From contig RCSZ01000002.1 of NCBI GenBank assembly GCA_014898425.1, positions 3,224,001-3,288,000 of the forward strand: DNA of 64,000 nucleotides, read 5' to 3'. This DNA comes from Botryotinia globosa (Eukaryota; Ascomycota; Leotiomycetes; Helotiales; Sclerotiniaceae). The notes beneath the pieces are model-generated. The model had not been told where the DNA came from. It made no database searches and was given only the letters and a program-made list of their open reading frames with translations. A program made the position numbers and the translations under genes. Of this stretch, positions 1 to 12,011 are shown in pieces. The number at the start of each line of letters is the position of its first letter. Positions within the stretch are counted from its first letter, which is position 1.

Positions 1-265
1 GAATTATTTATTATTTACTTGGAATAATGGAGGGGAGGGAGGGGCATCCGAGTTTCAAAAATCCAATTTCTTGTCATCCATCCTCCGAGAATTCCATCTT
101 TGGGATTGGATTCACTATTTATTCTCGTACATTTCCTTGCATCTTTCTCAACCTTTCTTTGATTCCTCTACACCTACATTCTCTTTCTACAACGACTACA
201 AATTTTTGGTTATCCATCAAATCCAAGATCAGTCTCTTCGAAATCCGTCAATATGGGGGACCTTC

Positions 266-2023
266 ATGAAGAAAGTAAGCAACCTCGCAATTCCTCAACC
301 ATTCCAACATTCCGATTTCAAAGACGCATACCTAACATCAATAGGAAAACCTACGCCGGAGAACATGTCCATGCTCCAAGCCTTTGAATGGTATGTTCCA
401 GACGATCATAAGCATTGGCAAAGACTTCACGATGCAATCCCTTCTCTCAAAGCTACCGGCATCGATAATATGTGGATCCCACCCGGATGCAAAGCTTCTT
501 CTCAATCTGGAAATGGGTATGATGTGTATGATTTGTACGATTTGGGAGAATTCGAACAAAAGGGAGGAAGAGGTACAAAATGGGGTAACAAGGAAGACTT
601 GGTAAAAATGGTGAAGAAAGCCAATGACGTTGGGGTAGGAATCTATTGGGATGCTGGTAACACCCCCTCAAAACAATATACTTCCAAGAAGAAGAAAAAA
701 GGCTAACATTACCCCCTTCCTCAAGTCCTCAATCATAAAGCAGCAGCAGATCATAAAGAAAAGTGTCTTGCCCAGGAAGTCGATGAGGAAGATCGCACAA
801 AGAACATCTCAGACCCGTATGAAATCGAAGGCTGGCTCGGTTTTGACTTTCCAGGCCGTGGCGATAAATACTCGAAACAAAAGTACCATTGGTATCACTT
901 CTCTGGCACAGATTACAACGATGCAAACCAAAAAACTGCAGTCTACAAGATTCTCGGAGATAAAACAAAAGATTGGGCAGATGACGGCGATGTTGATTCC
1001 GAAAAGGGAAATTATGATTACCTCATGTTCGCAGATCTAGACTACGACCATCCAGAAGTGGAAAAGGATGTATTGAATTGGGGAGGATGGCTTGGAGATC
1101 AAATCACACTAAAGGGAGTGAGATTTGATGCAGTCAAACATTTCAGTGAGGACTTTCTGAGAAAATTCATTACTCTTATGAATGATAAATACGGCCAAGG
1201 ATGGTTCTTTGTAGGAGAGTTTTGGAAGGATAGTTTGGATGATATGAACAAGTACTTGGATCGCATGGGCAGAAAGTTTAGTCTTTTTGATGCACCATTG
1301 GTTTATAAGTTCAGCAAATTGAGTAAGACAGAGGGAGGAGATTTACGAGGCGTTTTTGATGATACCTTGGTTCAGACTGCACCAGTCAATGCTGTTGTAA
1401 GTCATTCTTTTCTTTTCCTTTCCTCCGAACTCTCTATTGCTTTTGCCTTTCTTTCTCTCAAGCACGCAAAACTAACAAGCATCTAGACACTGGTCATGAA
1501 TCACGATACCCAACCTTACCAGGCTCTCGAAGCCCCTATAGAACCTTTCTTCAAACCTCTCGCCTATGCTCTCATCCTTCTCCGGTTTGATGGCTACCCC
1601 TGCATCTTCTACGGTGATCTTTACGGCATAAAAGGCGAACATCCCTTCCCTCCATCGTGCGGTGGTGCACTCCCAAATCTTGCTCTAGCCAGAAAACTTT
1701 ACGCATATGGAGAACAAAGAGATTACTTCGATTTCGCAACCTGTATCGGCTGGGTAAGATATGGAACTTGGGATCGACCATTCGGTTGCGCGGTAGTATT
1801 GAGTAATGCGGGACCAGGAGAAAAGAGAATGTTTGTAGGAGAAATGCATGCGGGAGAGAAATGGACGGATGTTTTGGGATGGGAACAAGGAGAGGTAGAG
1901 ATTGGAGAAGATGGATGGGGAGTTTTTAAGTGTCCGGGAACAAGTGTCAGTGTATGGGTTAATGCTGAAGCGGAGGGAAGAGATAGGTTTGGAAAGTTTG
2001 ATGATGATATCTACAAGGAGTAG
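266..2023 (+). CDS. GH13 alpha-amylase, probably intracellular (3 exons)
   Basis: Exons 266-656, 726-1396 and 1487-2023 give a 532-aa protein. Both introns are GT-AG with CTAAC branch sites, and splicing the first restores the frame through conserved region I. The four GH13 motifs are visible: DAVLNH (residues 129-134), GVRFDAVKH with the nucleophile Asp265, FVGEFW with the acid/base Glu295, and VMNHDTQP with Asp361. The enzyme should hydrolyse alpha-1,4-glucan links in starch or glycogen. There is no N-terminal hydrophobic segment, so it resembles the cytosolic bacterial-type amylases of fungi rather than a secreted amylase; this is inference. ATG 266 is the first in-frame ATG with convincing downstream sequence; ATGs at 365 and 371, just before the motif LQAFEWY, are alternatives. 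The gene converges on the next one, which lies on the minus strand. Confidence 0.9.
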
Positions 2024-2658
2024 AGAGGTAGATGGATAGATTGAGTGGGTAAATGGATTGCTTGATGCAAGGTATTCTGATGTTTGGAAGGGTGTTCTAC
2101 GGGATTCTGGCGCTGGTGGTTAGATGATGGGTATACGTTAGAGGGATACACACGATTCACGAGATAGACAGGATAAACAACTGAATGAATGATTTTCTGC
2201 GCAAATGTCTAGCTCATCATATCAGATCTAATTTTTATACATCCTCTCTATCTCTTCGGTCAAGTGACCAACTTCTTTTCTCATACTCTATTCACGCTGG
2301 TCAATTTCATCATTTGATTGGGTGTTTTTTAAGCGTTTTGCTTACACATTCGGTCAAAGATAGCTTCAAACAGGTATGCATATTCAAATCAAATTATCCG
2401 ATACTCCAAACCCCCATATCTGTATTTGTGTATCCAATGCAAGCTTCTTCGTCGCGTCTTCCAGTCGAGAGAGAGGTGGCTAGATTCACATCTGGATCTG
2501 GCAGGATCGTCCTACTCGCACAGGTATTTCTTTCGGCTTCTCGTTCCTCCTTTTAACTAGATCCTTATTCCGACATTGTAGTCCGTGGGTTCTCTGCATA
2601 TATCTTCACCTGAGTCTCTGATTTCGCTATGCCATGGCTGGGACTGTACTGCGCCGTA
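2024..2658. other. Intergenic gap between convergent genes
   Basis: This 635-bp stretch separates the 3' ends of the amylase gene and the minus-strand hypothetical gene. It should hold both 3' UTRs. I see no conserved reading frame, RNA gene or repeat in it. Confidence 0.6.
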
Positions 2659-4359
2659 TTATTCTACTCGCACATCTCTCTTAGGCCACTTCTCCAAGCT
2701 GATTTTTCGCGCCTCCAACTTCGCATCCCAGTAATCATTCAGTTTATTTTCTTTAATAACCCACCTACTGATCCCCTCTCTTTCCGCCGTCTCCAGAAAC
2801 TCTGCACAATCTAACTCGCTGACAATCGCCTGATCCGGTATCCATCCTTCCACCAACCAATGACTATCCGTCATATAACTGACTCCATTTTCGTATTTCA
2901 TTTTCCCGTTTGCCCTATAAATCAGTCCCCCATAAGAACTCACAAATGTCTCAAAATAAGATTTTGTACTTTGGGCTTTAATACCTAGTTTTCGGAGGCG
3001 AGAAAGCGAGATGACATATACGCGACTTGAAACTTCTTCATGAAGTCGAAACTCGCTGATAAATCTCACGAGTCGCGCAACAGATGTATGCAAGGATATG
3101 TCGGGGCTGGGATCGGGGGTGGCATTACAGTGGGCTTGGAATGCGCGGCCGTTGGCTTTTCTTGAGTCTGCCGTTTCGGAGGTGTAGAGACTGTCTATCC
3201 AGTCTGAACAACGAATACCTGTGGTGCGGTCATGGGGAGAATTGGATGTTGCTGTTTGCACGCGGTAGAGGAGAGTGTCGGTACTGGTATTTCTGATTTG
3301 AGGGGTGCGGGGAAGAGAGAGGGTGAGTAGATGGGTGATTAGAGCCTCGAGCTCTGATTTGGCGGTGGCAAGCTCGTTTTCGGAAAGGTGGTTTACATGA
3401 TGAGTGGGGATTGTGAGTTCGTTGGGATTGTCGGGTCGGTGGGAAAGAGGGGGTGTAGCGCGGATTATGGGAATACCCGTGAGCTGAGATATCAAATGAG
3501 AAATCCATTTTCGGTAGAATTGGAGCGTGTGATAGTGTGTGCGTAGGTCCTCGGATTTGAGATCTAAATCGTGATTAAGGGTAAGAGTGGGATTTTCAGA
3601 GGATGTGGTAGGGATGGGTAATGTTGGACTTGAGGGTGCTGGTCTGGGAGAGGTGATTTTGATGTGAGATGTGCGAGGTGCGTGGGGTGTGCTTGTTTCT
3701 TGGTCGGTAGATCGCCTGAGATTGTTGAAAGAAAATTCTAGGGATTTTTTGGCGGGAGTTACTGAAGGAGTAGCCGAATGATTCGCAGCTGTTGGAAGGA
3801 AATCAAAAGCTGGTACTTGAGTGGAAGCTTGGACTGGTTTATTGGGTGTTGATGTAGAATTTAATGGGACATGGCTCTCGTTTCCGAAAGACGGATTGTT
3901 GCTCGATGAAGCGAATCCAAATAATGGTCTTGAGTGTGCATCTGGCGTTGTTGGAGAATGCACGGAAGGATTTCCGAACAGTGAGCCAGATAGGGTAGTC
4001 AGATTAGGAGAGAGAGAAAAGGCAGCACGAGATGAAGAGCCATCTTTACTTGATGTATGTGTTGAAGTAGATGATGCACCACAGTCAGATCGGAATAGAT
4101 TTGACTCAGATGCGTTGTTTAACAAGGATCCAAACAGGGGAGAGGAAATTGCTGAGAATTGAGGTCTAGTAGGTCTTTCCGTGGAGGTGGAATTTTCATT
4201 AGAAAGTGGAGTTGGAGGTTGAAATCCAATACTCGATACGAACCCATCGGTACTGGAGGTTTGGGGAGGTTTTGCGGCGACGTTGTTACTGTTGTCAGAA
4301 TTTCTGATCGCAAAATTAGCTAACAGAGTAGCAAAATCGATTTCTGATTTCGTTGTCAT
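2659..4359 (-). CDS. Hypothetical protein, 566 aa, Ser/Thr/Pro-rich N-terminal half
   Basis: An uninterrupted 566-codon frame runs from an ATG at 4359. I do not recognise the family. The first 250 or so residues are low-complexity and rich in Ser, Thr, Pro and Asn, with four scattered FG dipeptides (for example PLFGSLL and SLFGNPS). The C-terminal half looks folded, with alternating charged and aromatic residues and a final segment near SRWVIKENKLNDYWDAKL. The scattered FG dipeptides recall nucleoporin-type disordered regions but are too few to assign that role. There is no signal peptide or membrane segment. The length of the open frame and its structured C-terminal half support a real gene. 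Confidence 0.75.
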   Translation of the reverse strand: MTTKSEIDFATLLANFAIRNSDNSNNVAAKPPQTSSTDGFVSSIGFQPPTPLSNENSTSTERPTRPQFSAISSPLFGSLLNNASESNLFRSDCGASSTSTHTSSKDGSSSRAAFSLSPNLTTLSGSLFGNPSVHSPTTPDAHSRPLFGFASSSNNPSFGNESHVPLNSTSTPNKPVQASTQVPAFDFLPTAANHSATPSVTPAKKSLEFSFNNLRRSTDQETSTPHAPRTSHIKITSPRPAPSSPTLPIPTTSSENPTLTLNHDLDLKSEDLRTHYHTLQFYRKWISHLISQLTGIPIIRATPPLSHRPDNPNELTIPTHHVNHLSENELATAKSELEALITHLLTLSLPRTPQIRNTSTDTLLYRVQTATSNSPHDRTTGIRCSDWIDSLYTSETADSRKANGRAFQAHCNATPDPSPDISLHTSVARLVRFISEFRLHEEVSSRVYVISLSRLRKLGIKAQSTKSYFETFVSSYGGLIYRANGKMKYENGVSYMTDSHWLVEGWIPDQAIVSELDCAEFLETAEREGISRWVIKENKLNDYWDAKLEARKISLEKWPKRDVRVE

Positions 4360-6733
4360 TTTGATGTGCAGGTTGATATTTGACTGGTTTCAACTGGATA
4401 CTATGTAGAGATGAAGATGAATCCTCTGAAGACTTTGATGTTTTTTATTCAGCTAGGAATTTGAGTAGAAATACCATAATATATTAATCCAAAATAAATT
4501 CTTAAGAGTGATTGACGCCAACAGCCATCCAATAATAAATCTTCCAATTGCGCTACACAGCTCTACAGCCACGGCTGACTACCACTCTGAGAATTCATGG
4601 AGATGTAATGTGAGGCGCACTAGCCTGGGATCTCATTTGAAAGCCTCGCCATGCATTGTCAAATGTAAAATGCACCGGCAGGTTCTCAAATCAATTGCAT
4701 TCAATGACATTCAGAAACAAGCTGCAGGTCTCGAGGTAGGTCGGCTATGCGAAGTGGGCTGCTACCCAAAAGCCGACAACGAATTGTGGAATGAAGCTTT
4801 CAAGGCCCATGAAATAAATCCCACTCGACCGCAAGATTTATTGCACACTCCTCCAGCAATATTCACGACCTCGAACCCAAGGAGTCGATATTCGGAAAAT
4901 TATCTGTCTGTCTAAATACGGCATGAACAGCACCAAGCCACTCAAGCCGGATATGTGCGGGAGCCTTCGATATGTAACCGCTGGTGGCTTATTGCTGACG
5001 GGTTGACGTTTCATATTGGAGCGGGGCTGGAAAATATACAGGGTGATGAATTTGAAGTAACGCGGATACACTTTAGGATTCCCGTACACTTTGTTTCGAC
5101 GCGGAGAAGTAGACAGCTGGGGAATTTTCGCTTATTCTTATATAGTTCAGAGAATGATACTAGGTACTGGGCACTGAATATCATTTATCAACAGATAGAT
5201 CCAGGACTGGAAAAATTGCGCTTACGTCCGCAGTAGCAGAGACAGGGTGAGCCCTTTCCATGGCATCTGGAGCCGGCATCGAGGTATCAGGAACGATTTG
5301 ATTGTTGGGTCAATGCCTCAATTCGGCCGGGGATATAACAGCACCAGTAACGTAGTGTTTGATTGCAACACATGGCTCTTGTTGCATTCCATGAGACTGT
5401 ATCGTGTTTTCTCTTAGGACGGCCCCACAAAGGAAGTATCCTCGGTGATGCGATGTGTGTGGGTTTTCTTATGCGAAAGTCTGAAGTAAGACTACATTGT
5501 GCTAATATGCCCGAGGTCCATCAAAGACTTGATCATCTTGAAAAAGTTGGAGCTACATGGTCAATTTCGGAAATGGAAGAAAGAACGAGGTTTCTAAATA
5601 AAGGTGACGGGATGAGTATTGTAAGAAAAACCCATGAGAGCCTCGAAAAAATGTGTCCTTAACTTCAAACCCTCGATTGGATTCCAGAATCTTTCAGAAA
5701 ATGATGAAAGACCAAGATCCACTTCTCTAAATATGGCAAAGATCCTTTTCCAAGCATGAAACTTCGCGGCGTTCAAATCTTATACTTTGTCGTTGTGATG
5801 AGATGCTAGAATGAGCTTAGTTGACTTATTCTGCTTCCCACCACCAGCAACAGAGACATTGTATTTGGGCCATTGTATCTGAAATCACTTGATAGAAGCC
5901 TCTTTAACAGTTTCAAAAGATGAGTTCTCGAGGATATAATGAACATTTTCCGTGCAGAAATTTTTCGACCCCTCACAAGATCAACATACTCCTTTCCAAT
6001 AAACCTCCATTCATACAAATCTCCTCTACATCCATCCACTCAAACAAACGCTTCTATCCGCCATCCTCACACCAAGCCTCCAAAATCAACAAATTCGAGG
6101 AACCTCTCAAAACTCTCCCCATTCACTCGACTACATTCTATCACTCATCCCATTTTGCCTCGAACACCTCTATCATCTATACCGTCGCGCAACCGCCTTT
6201 AAACCATCTACCATAATTTTAGATTCACTAGAATCAGCGATTTAGTGAGCTCGAACTCGAGCTCGCTGCTTGTCCGGATAAAAGTCGTCCAGGTGAGAAC
6301 CCATCAAAAGGTGAAATGAAATCTTTATCCTTGGCTCAAACAATTAAGAAACAAAAATGAAGTGAGGTACGAATATGAATGAAATTTCTCCTTCTCAGGT
6401 AGGTTGGTTGAATTTAGTAATTCAAGAGGCCGGGGACAGAAGGCTTTTCCGCGCTTGTACTAAATTCATCACAACTTTGTTACCCATTCCGAGTATAACC
6501 CATTTTCAATCCAAGAAATCAGATTGACAGCAATCCAATCCACCGAAAGCACCAGATTAGAAGTGTATAACTATAACTGAATGTATGAAGATGAAATGCA
6601 ATGCGATGTGATGGATGTGATGCGAGATGAATTGAAAAATGCTAACATTGGGTATCATATAATTTCGTCTTCTCTCCACCCCCGTTCTTTCCTCGTCTTT
6701 ACCCCATTCTCTCCTCTCATATCCTCTATCAAC
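4360..6733. other. Intergenic region, no convincing gene
   Basis: The stretch of 2.4 kb between two minus-strand genes holds only short frames without recognisable domains or codon bias. The 4360-5000 part should include the promoter of the 566-aa gene. An inverted repeat with 8-bp arms (GAGCTCGA and TCGAGCTC, 2-bp spacer) sits at 6247-6264. The part at about 5980-6200 is C-rich and A-rich and gives spurious open frames. Confidence 0.5.
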
Positions 6734-8443
6734 CTATCGTCCAGCAACAGGCCCCCCATAAACACTACTAGCACTATTCGTGAATCTGAATTCCTGCACC
6801 ACTCGAATCTGACCCTCTTCCACCTCCTCCCCTTCTCCATCTTTCCTTTCATCTCTACTCCAATTCCAGCGATTATGGTTTCCATAGCCCGCCTCGATTG
6901 TCGTTCTCATATTACTCTTTTCCTTCTTCGGTACTAAATCCAATTGCTGCTGTGATTCCGATATTTGCAATTCTCCTTTCGAGCTCCCATTGCCGTTAGG
7001 AGTAGATGTGTGCGAACGAGACTGGAAATAATTTCCTCTCTCATCTTCACTCGGCGCCGGGCTATTACATCCCATGTAGGGTCTCCGCAGCGCAGCTTTC
7101 GGAACCATAACAATCTCATCATCATCCCATTCCCCGGGTCCCATCTCTTTGATCTTAGGGATTAAAGATTGTTTTCTCCCTCTCGATTGGGATCTTTCGT
7201 GATTAAATTTTAGTTCGCCCAACTCGACTTCCTCCTCTCGAAAAGGCGAAGTTCCTGCATGCGATGAGATTTTCGTGGATTGATCACGGACTTGTTGGCA
7301 AAAGCGTTTGATTATAGGAGCGACAATTGGAAGGTTGGTGACTAGGACTGCGAGAAATGATTCGCGAAGGGACCATTGTCCGCTTGATGTGGCTGTGCCT
7401 AAAGTCTTGAGATGGGTTAGTCTTTGGATGGATGTAGGAGGGGAAGAATTGTGGTGAAATGAGAGTGGGATAGTTACGTCGGAGCCAGAACTTACGGTCA
7501 AGATGGAAGCACAACGTAGGATTCCGAAGACGGTGACGAGAAATCCTCCACTGTAAAGGACGAAAAGAAAGAGCTTTTGATATGGTAACATGCCCTTGGT
7601 ACCAAGGATTGTCTGTAACATGTCAGCTTTGATATAAGAGGGATGATGTAAGGCTAGGCTGTTTAAACGTACAGGTAGAGGTATAGCCATAATATACATA
7701 TGTGTTACTGTATTGATAGACATGATGACAGCCATTTGAAAGACGGAATTGCCAGCATAACAGGAATCTGTGATTTGTCATTAGAAAAATCTCCAAACAG
7801 GCTTGATGCCAGTTACTCACTTCCTGGATCTGGATAAATTTGCCATTGCTTCTTCAATGGCATGCATTTACAAAATACTACCAGAATGGCTGATAGATAT
7901 GTGACACCCAACACCACATATCCTATAGTGATACGTTTCAATGACCTTTTTTCAGCAGCTGAACTATGATTCAATGTTAGACATCATACAATGCCGAGAT
8001 CAAGAGCTACCCTTACATCAAACGAGCATAGTAGGTGATCCAACAAACTTTCAGTAACCACATCAACGAAATATAGGTAACCCAATTCCAAATATGAGTC
8101 TTGGCCCCATTGACTCGATACAACCATTCTAGAGAATTAGGATCAAGAGTCTGACGCTCCAATTCAGTCATTCCACCATTCGAATAACCTAACCAACGAG
8201 CCACGAGGTAGTATGATGAGGTTGCTTCAGCTGTATATGCGAACTATCACTGCACATCAGAATCATATCCCAAACAAATTGCAGCAAAGCGCGACGAACC
8301 ACAACGGCAAACATTAAACCATCATCCAACTTCAATTGTCTCCATCCCAGATTCGAGACTCGTGCAAAAATTCTCACTGCAATGAATATGACGGCTATGG
8401 CCCAAGATGTCCATGCCTCCACGACGAGATTTGTACAGCTCAT
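6734..8443 (-). CDS. SAT4/rhodopsin-like integral membrane protein (6 exons)
   Basis: Exons on the minus strand are 8443-8300, 8243-8017, 7963-7821, 7767-7673, 7612-7496 and 7405-6734, giving 465 aa. The introns are 53-90 bp and GT-AG; the last has a clear CTAAC branch site. Family hallmarks are a first membrane helix ending in RIFARV, the segment LKLDDGLMFAVV, the ITYYARL helix, the motif WQIYPDPGNSC, the helix MAIPLPTIL, and SLRESFLAVLVTNLPI. These match the fungal rhodopsin-like (SAT4/PTH11-type) domain, a seven-helix plasma-membrane family. No CFEM domain precedes it. The tail of about 200 residues is hydrophilic and probably cytosolic, with Ser and charged stretches. Ligand and signalling role are unknown. 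The first intron (donor gttcgt) is the least certain boundary. Confidence 0.85.
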
Positions 8444-10105
8444 ATCATCCAGGCAGTCTCAAATCCAATGGCCAGGGTTTTGCAGGTCGTTGACTTCGTA
8501 ACACCAATACATCGAATATGACACTGCCAACCAAGCTTTAAGCCAGCTTGAGCACAATGGGGTAATGTGCAACGGCGGAAAGTTGTGTATATTTGGAAGT
8601 CAAAGAGTACAATCAAAGAGAGTCATGAACAGGTGGGGTACAAGTTCTGGGGTTTGTTGAAGTAAAATGCAAATTTCCATCCTTAAAACAATATCAATGG
8701 TATATGATCGATGAAGCCTCGTTTCATTCAATCATTTTTGTTGAAAATTGCCACCATTAGACATGGACATTGCTGGTCAATCGGAAAGTTGCCTAACCTT
8801 GTACCTCCACGAAACGATAGATTTGGCGAGGATCTACTCTTAAAATGGATCGTATAAATCATTGGGGCACGATACTTGTGGCTGCCAGCAAATATCGCCT
8901 CATTTTCCCTCTAGAACCTTTTGAAAATGGGTCCGAAGGAAGATTTGATAATGTTATTTGAGTATGACTGGGTGTGGTGTGTATGTATTGTGGCTCGTGC
9001 TATTGAGATATATTGGACACACCATACCAAAGATCAAGGTACATAGTTTGTGGAGAGCTGTCATCTGTAAAAATCCACTTAGATTTTAACATGCACCCAT
9101 GAAATAGGAATAGCTTCAGATGAAATCGACGAAAGACCCACTTGTCATCTTCCGAAACCGAGGCAATTCTCCGTACCTAGTCTCTTTTTGGAGATCAGAT
9201 GAATGATTGGAATTTGGGTCCTGTATGTTGAGCTATGAAAGATCAAAACAAACCAATGAGAGCCCACAATAGAGGTTCGAATGATTGTATCAAGGTCAGA
9301 ACCGTGAGCGAACACCCATCTTTTCATGAATGCAGCTGAATAGAACCAATGGTTCCAGCGATGTATAAAGAACAAGGGACGGAACATCTCAATGAGGGCA
9401 CCTGTTCGTGAAAAGTAATCACTATCTTCCCGGCCGATGTGTCCAGTAACTGCCCTTGAAAGATACCAACTCCGTGCAACTGTCATAGATGCATGTGGGT
9501 CTCCAGGTTTCGAAGCCTTTGGTAGCTCTTACCCACGATCCCAAGATGGCCTGACCTATCACAGAACGAAGAACTACTTTCATAGGGCTTGATGACCAGA
9601 TTTGAACAAACCGATAAGCTGGAAGCGAACATTTGGAACTCCTTTAATTCTGGCTGGGAGTCAAAAGGCAACGAGTGATCTATTGAACTCGTCATTCTCG
9701 AAAGACTTTATATTAACAGTTCGTTCCCGTCGCCGTCGTTCTAAACATGTGAAGTGAAAGGACTCAAACAAGAGTCAAAGTAGACTATGCCGTAAATCAG
9801 GGTTCGGGCGGCTACACCAAAGGAGGAGAGTTTAGGTCTGGATTTTCCTTGTTTCCTTGATTCAAAATTTGTGCCGTGGTGGGTCGTATCAAGAATGGCA
9901 TTCCCGTTTGGTTCCATGGTAATACCTAGGTATGTAAGACGACATATTGATGAGGAGTCGAGATTTTGAATGTTTCCCATTCTCATTCCCCTTTCTGTCT
10001 GTTGCCGTGCCGTTTCAATGGGTCGAGAATGAGTTATTGGAGTGAGAAGAATCTTGGTGATAAGAGATTGCATACAATAAGGTTACCCCACCCTGCACAC
10101 TGGCA

Positions 10106-10143
10106 CATGACTATCACATGACTATCACATGACTATCACATGA
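10106..10143. repeat. 11-bp tandem repeat, 3.5 copies
   Basis: The unit CATGACTATCA repeats three times without error and is followed by a partial unit. Confidence 0.9.
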
Positions 10144-10394
10144 TTCCCATCATCTTCATCCTCATAGCAGTAAAACAAGTCAATCAGTCCGAGACGAGAC
10201 AATTGCATCATGTGATCGACTCTGATTCGCATGCATACGACACAATGTAGGACCAACACCTCACTGTCGCCAGAAGAAGTCCCTTGGATTCCTGTCCTCC
10301 TTCACCTTCACCACAGAAGAAAGATTCTAAAATACACATCGAGATAATTATCCGGTTTCTAAACTTTAATTCTCGAGTGGGAATGCGCGGTGAA

Positions 10395-10420
10395 TAGGTA
10401 GGTAGGTAGGTAGGTAGGTA
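10395..10420. repeat. Microsatellite (TAGG)n
   Basis: Six and a half perfect TAGG units. The same tetranucleotide, in either orientation, recurs near 25845, 49920 and 60785. Confidence 0.95.
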
Positions 10421-10910
10421 TATGCTTGTTTGTACAAGACGCACGACGGCGGTGAAGGTATCCTTCCACATGTATCTCTCTCATACGTAGGTAATCATTC
10501 ATATCACTTCATTTTCTCCTGAATTGTATTGTATGTCCTTTTTATGTTTCTTTATCGTCAAAGTATATCGATCAATTTTCCAACGCGTCCCTAGAGAAAA
10601 GTTTAACTTTGGTTTCATCACAAGGCTGGAAACACTAGGAAATTAGAATTTTCTAGCTTCTCGACTCGATTCATTGCGCAAAGACGTCACAATATCCCTC
10701 CATGACTCGAGTACAAGGAGGAGACTCGAGATAATTTTGCGGAGGAAAGTTTTTTGTTTTCATCATACTCACTTGAACATCCTTTTGATTCTACTTTGAT
10801 TTACTAGAATAGATAGTAGCAGGAACACAACCATTTCGATTCATGTTCAACAAGGAAAGGAGAAGAACAGTTACGATGTCAATCATAAAGTCAATCACGA
10901 CACCAAAATC

Positions 10911-12011
10911 ATGGTTCCCATCAAAAGCATCAAAAGCATCAAAAGCATCAAAAGCATCAAAAGCATCAAAAGCATCAAAAGCATCAAAAGCATCAAAAGC
11001 ATCAAAAGCATCAAAAGCATCACATCAAAAGCATCAAAAGCATCAAAAGCATCAAAAGCATCAAAAGCATCAAAAGCATCAAAAGCATCAAAAGCATCAA
11101 AAGCATCAAAATTATGGTTCCCATCAAGGGCATCAAAAGCATCAAAAGCAGCAAAAGCATCAGAAACATCAGAAACATCAGAAACATCAGAAACATCAGA
11201 AACATCAGAAACATCAGAAACATCAGAAACATCAGAAACATCAGAAACATCAGAAACATCAAAAACATCAAAAACATCAGAACAACCAACGCCATCTCCC
11301 TGGAAATTCCATCAATTCACTCTCCTTCCCCTCGAACTTCAACGCAAGATCTGGCGTTCCCTGTTCCCCTCCTCTCGAACCGTCCCCCTCTCCTTCAACA
11401 TCACTCCCCTCCAAGCTCACTCCACCCCACCCCCCATCACCCTCTCTATCTGTTCTGAATCACGTTCCGAGACACTCTTATACTATACTCTCCTTTACCG
11501 TTCGGAATTTCCAGGATCCCGTGGCAAACTTGGTGGCAATTGCGGGTTTCTCCTCAGTAAATACATGAGACAGCCTATTTGTGTAAATCCCCTCATGGAC
11601 ACCATATCCTTCTTCGCCGGGGATCTATGCGGGGAGAACCTCAAAGGCCGAAAACGCTTCGTCGAGTGGATGGCATTTTTGAACTCGGTGGATAGGAGGA
11701 TTCTGGAGCGTGTCACTGCGGTGGAGTTGGAGGGCCTGGATTGGGAAAATACGATGTATGTACATCTAAGGTTCCAGGAAGGATTGAGATGTAAGGAAGT
11801 GGTGGAGGAGTATGAGGGGCAGGGAGGAGCGGAGAGCTGGGAGCAATTGAATTTTGGGGGTTTGTTGACACTGGAGGGATTGCGGGAAATTAGGTGTAGG
11901 TATTCTCACTCGGAGTATATGGGGAATTTCGAGGAACAGCTGAGAGTTTTCTTGGGGTTTCATAAACAGGTCTGGGGTGGAAAGATTCCCCTTGTGAAGA
12001 GGGTGTCTTGA
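10911..12011 (+). CDS. 2EXR-domain protein with minisatellite-encoded N-terminus
   Basis: The frame from ATG 10911 gives 366 aa. Residues from about 133 onward match the fungal 2EXR domain: the start FHQFTLLPLELQRKIW, then ITLSICSESRSETL, as in this large F-box-like family of unknown function. Residues 1-132 are tripeptide repeats (IKS, then KAS, ETS, KTS) encoded by 9-bp units. A partial 5-bp unit at 11018-11022 shifts the frame. Upstream of it the KAS reading is in the frame starting at ATG 10843; downstream it is in the 2EXR frame. So the ancestral protein probably began at 10843, and the present 2EXR frame either starts at 10911 in a different repeat phase or is shifted. A sequencing or assembly error in the repeat is an alternative. 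Confidence 0.7.
   Translation: MVPIKSIKSIKSIKSIKSIKSIKSIKSIKSIKSIKSITSKASKASKASKASKASKASKASKASKASKLWFPSRASKASKAAKASETSETSETSETSETSETSETSETSETSETSETSKTSKTSEQPTPSPWKFHQFTLLPLELQRKIWRSLFPSSRTVPLSFNITPLQAHSTPPPITLSICSESRSETLLYYTLLYRSEFPGSRGKLGGNCGFLLSKYMRQPICVNPLMDTISFFAGDLCGENLKGRKRFVEWMAFLNSVDRRILERVTAVELEGLDWENTMYVHLRFQEGLRCKEVVEEYEGQGGAESWEQLNFGGLLTLEGLREIRCRYSHSEYMGNFEEQLRVFLGFHKQVWGGKIPLVKRVS
10919..11112 (+). repeat. 9-bp minisatellite CATCAAAAG with a 5-bp partial unit
   Basis: Eleven perfect units of CATCAAAAG (10919-11017) are followed by a 5-bp remnant CATCA (11018-11022), then nine more units and one variant unit ending near 11112. The unit contains no stop codon in any forward frame, so all three forward frames stay open across it. 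Confidence 0.95.
11158..11274 (+). repeat. 9-bp minisatellite CATCAGAAA/CATCAAAAA
   Basis: Eleven units of CATCAGAAA (11158-11256) and two of CATCAAAAA (11257-11274) encode ETS and KTS tripeptides in the 2EXR frame. It is a sequence variant of the adjacent CATCAAAAG array, separated from it by a second copy of a segment reading TGGTTCCCATCAA. Confidence 0.95.

Larger units (their letters stand above)
8444..10842. other. Intergenic region, no convincing gene
   Basis: This 2.4-kb region lies between two divergently transcribed genes and should hold both promoters. Short minus-strand frames near 9145-9695 and 9741-10073 show no recognisable motif. The only clear structures are two short tandem repeats, listed separately. 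Confidence 0.5.

Noticed and set aside
4508..5662. Open frames at 4508-4915, 4955-5236 and 5363-5662
   Set aside because: Short, different frames, no plausible splice links and no recognisable domain.
11020..11295. Minus-strand Leu/Met repeat frame
   Set aside because: Shadow of the minisatellite in the 2EXR gene.
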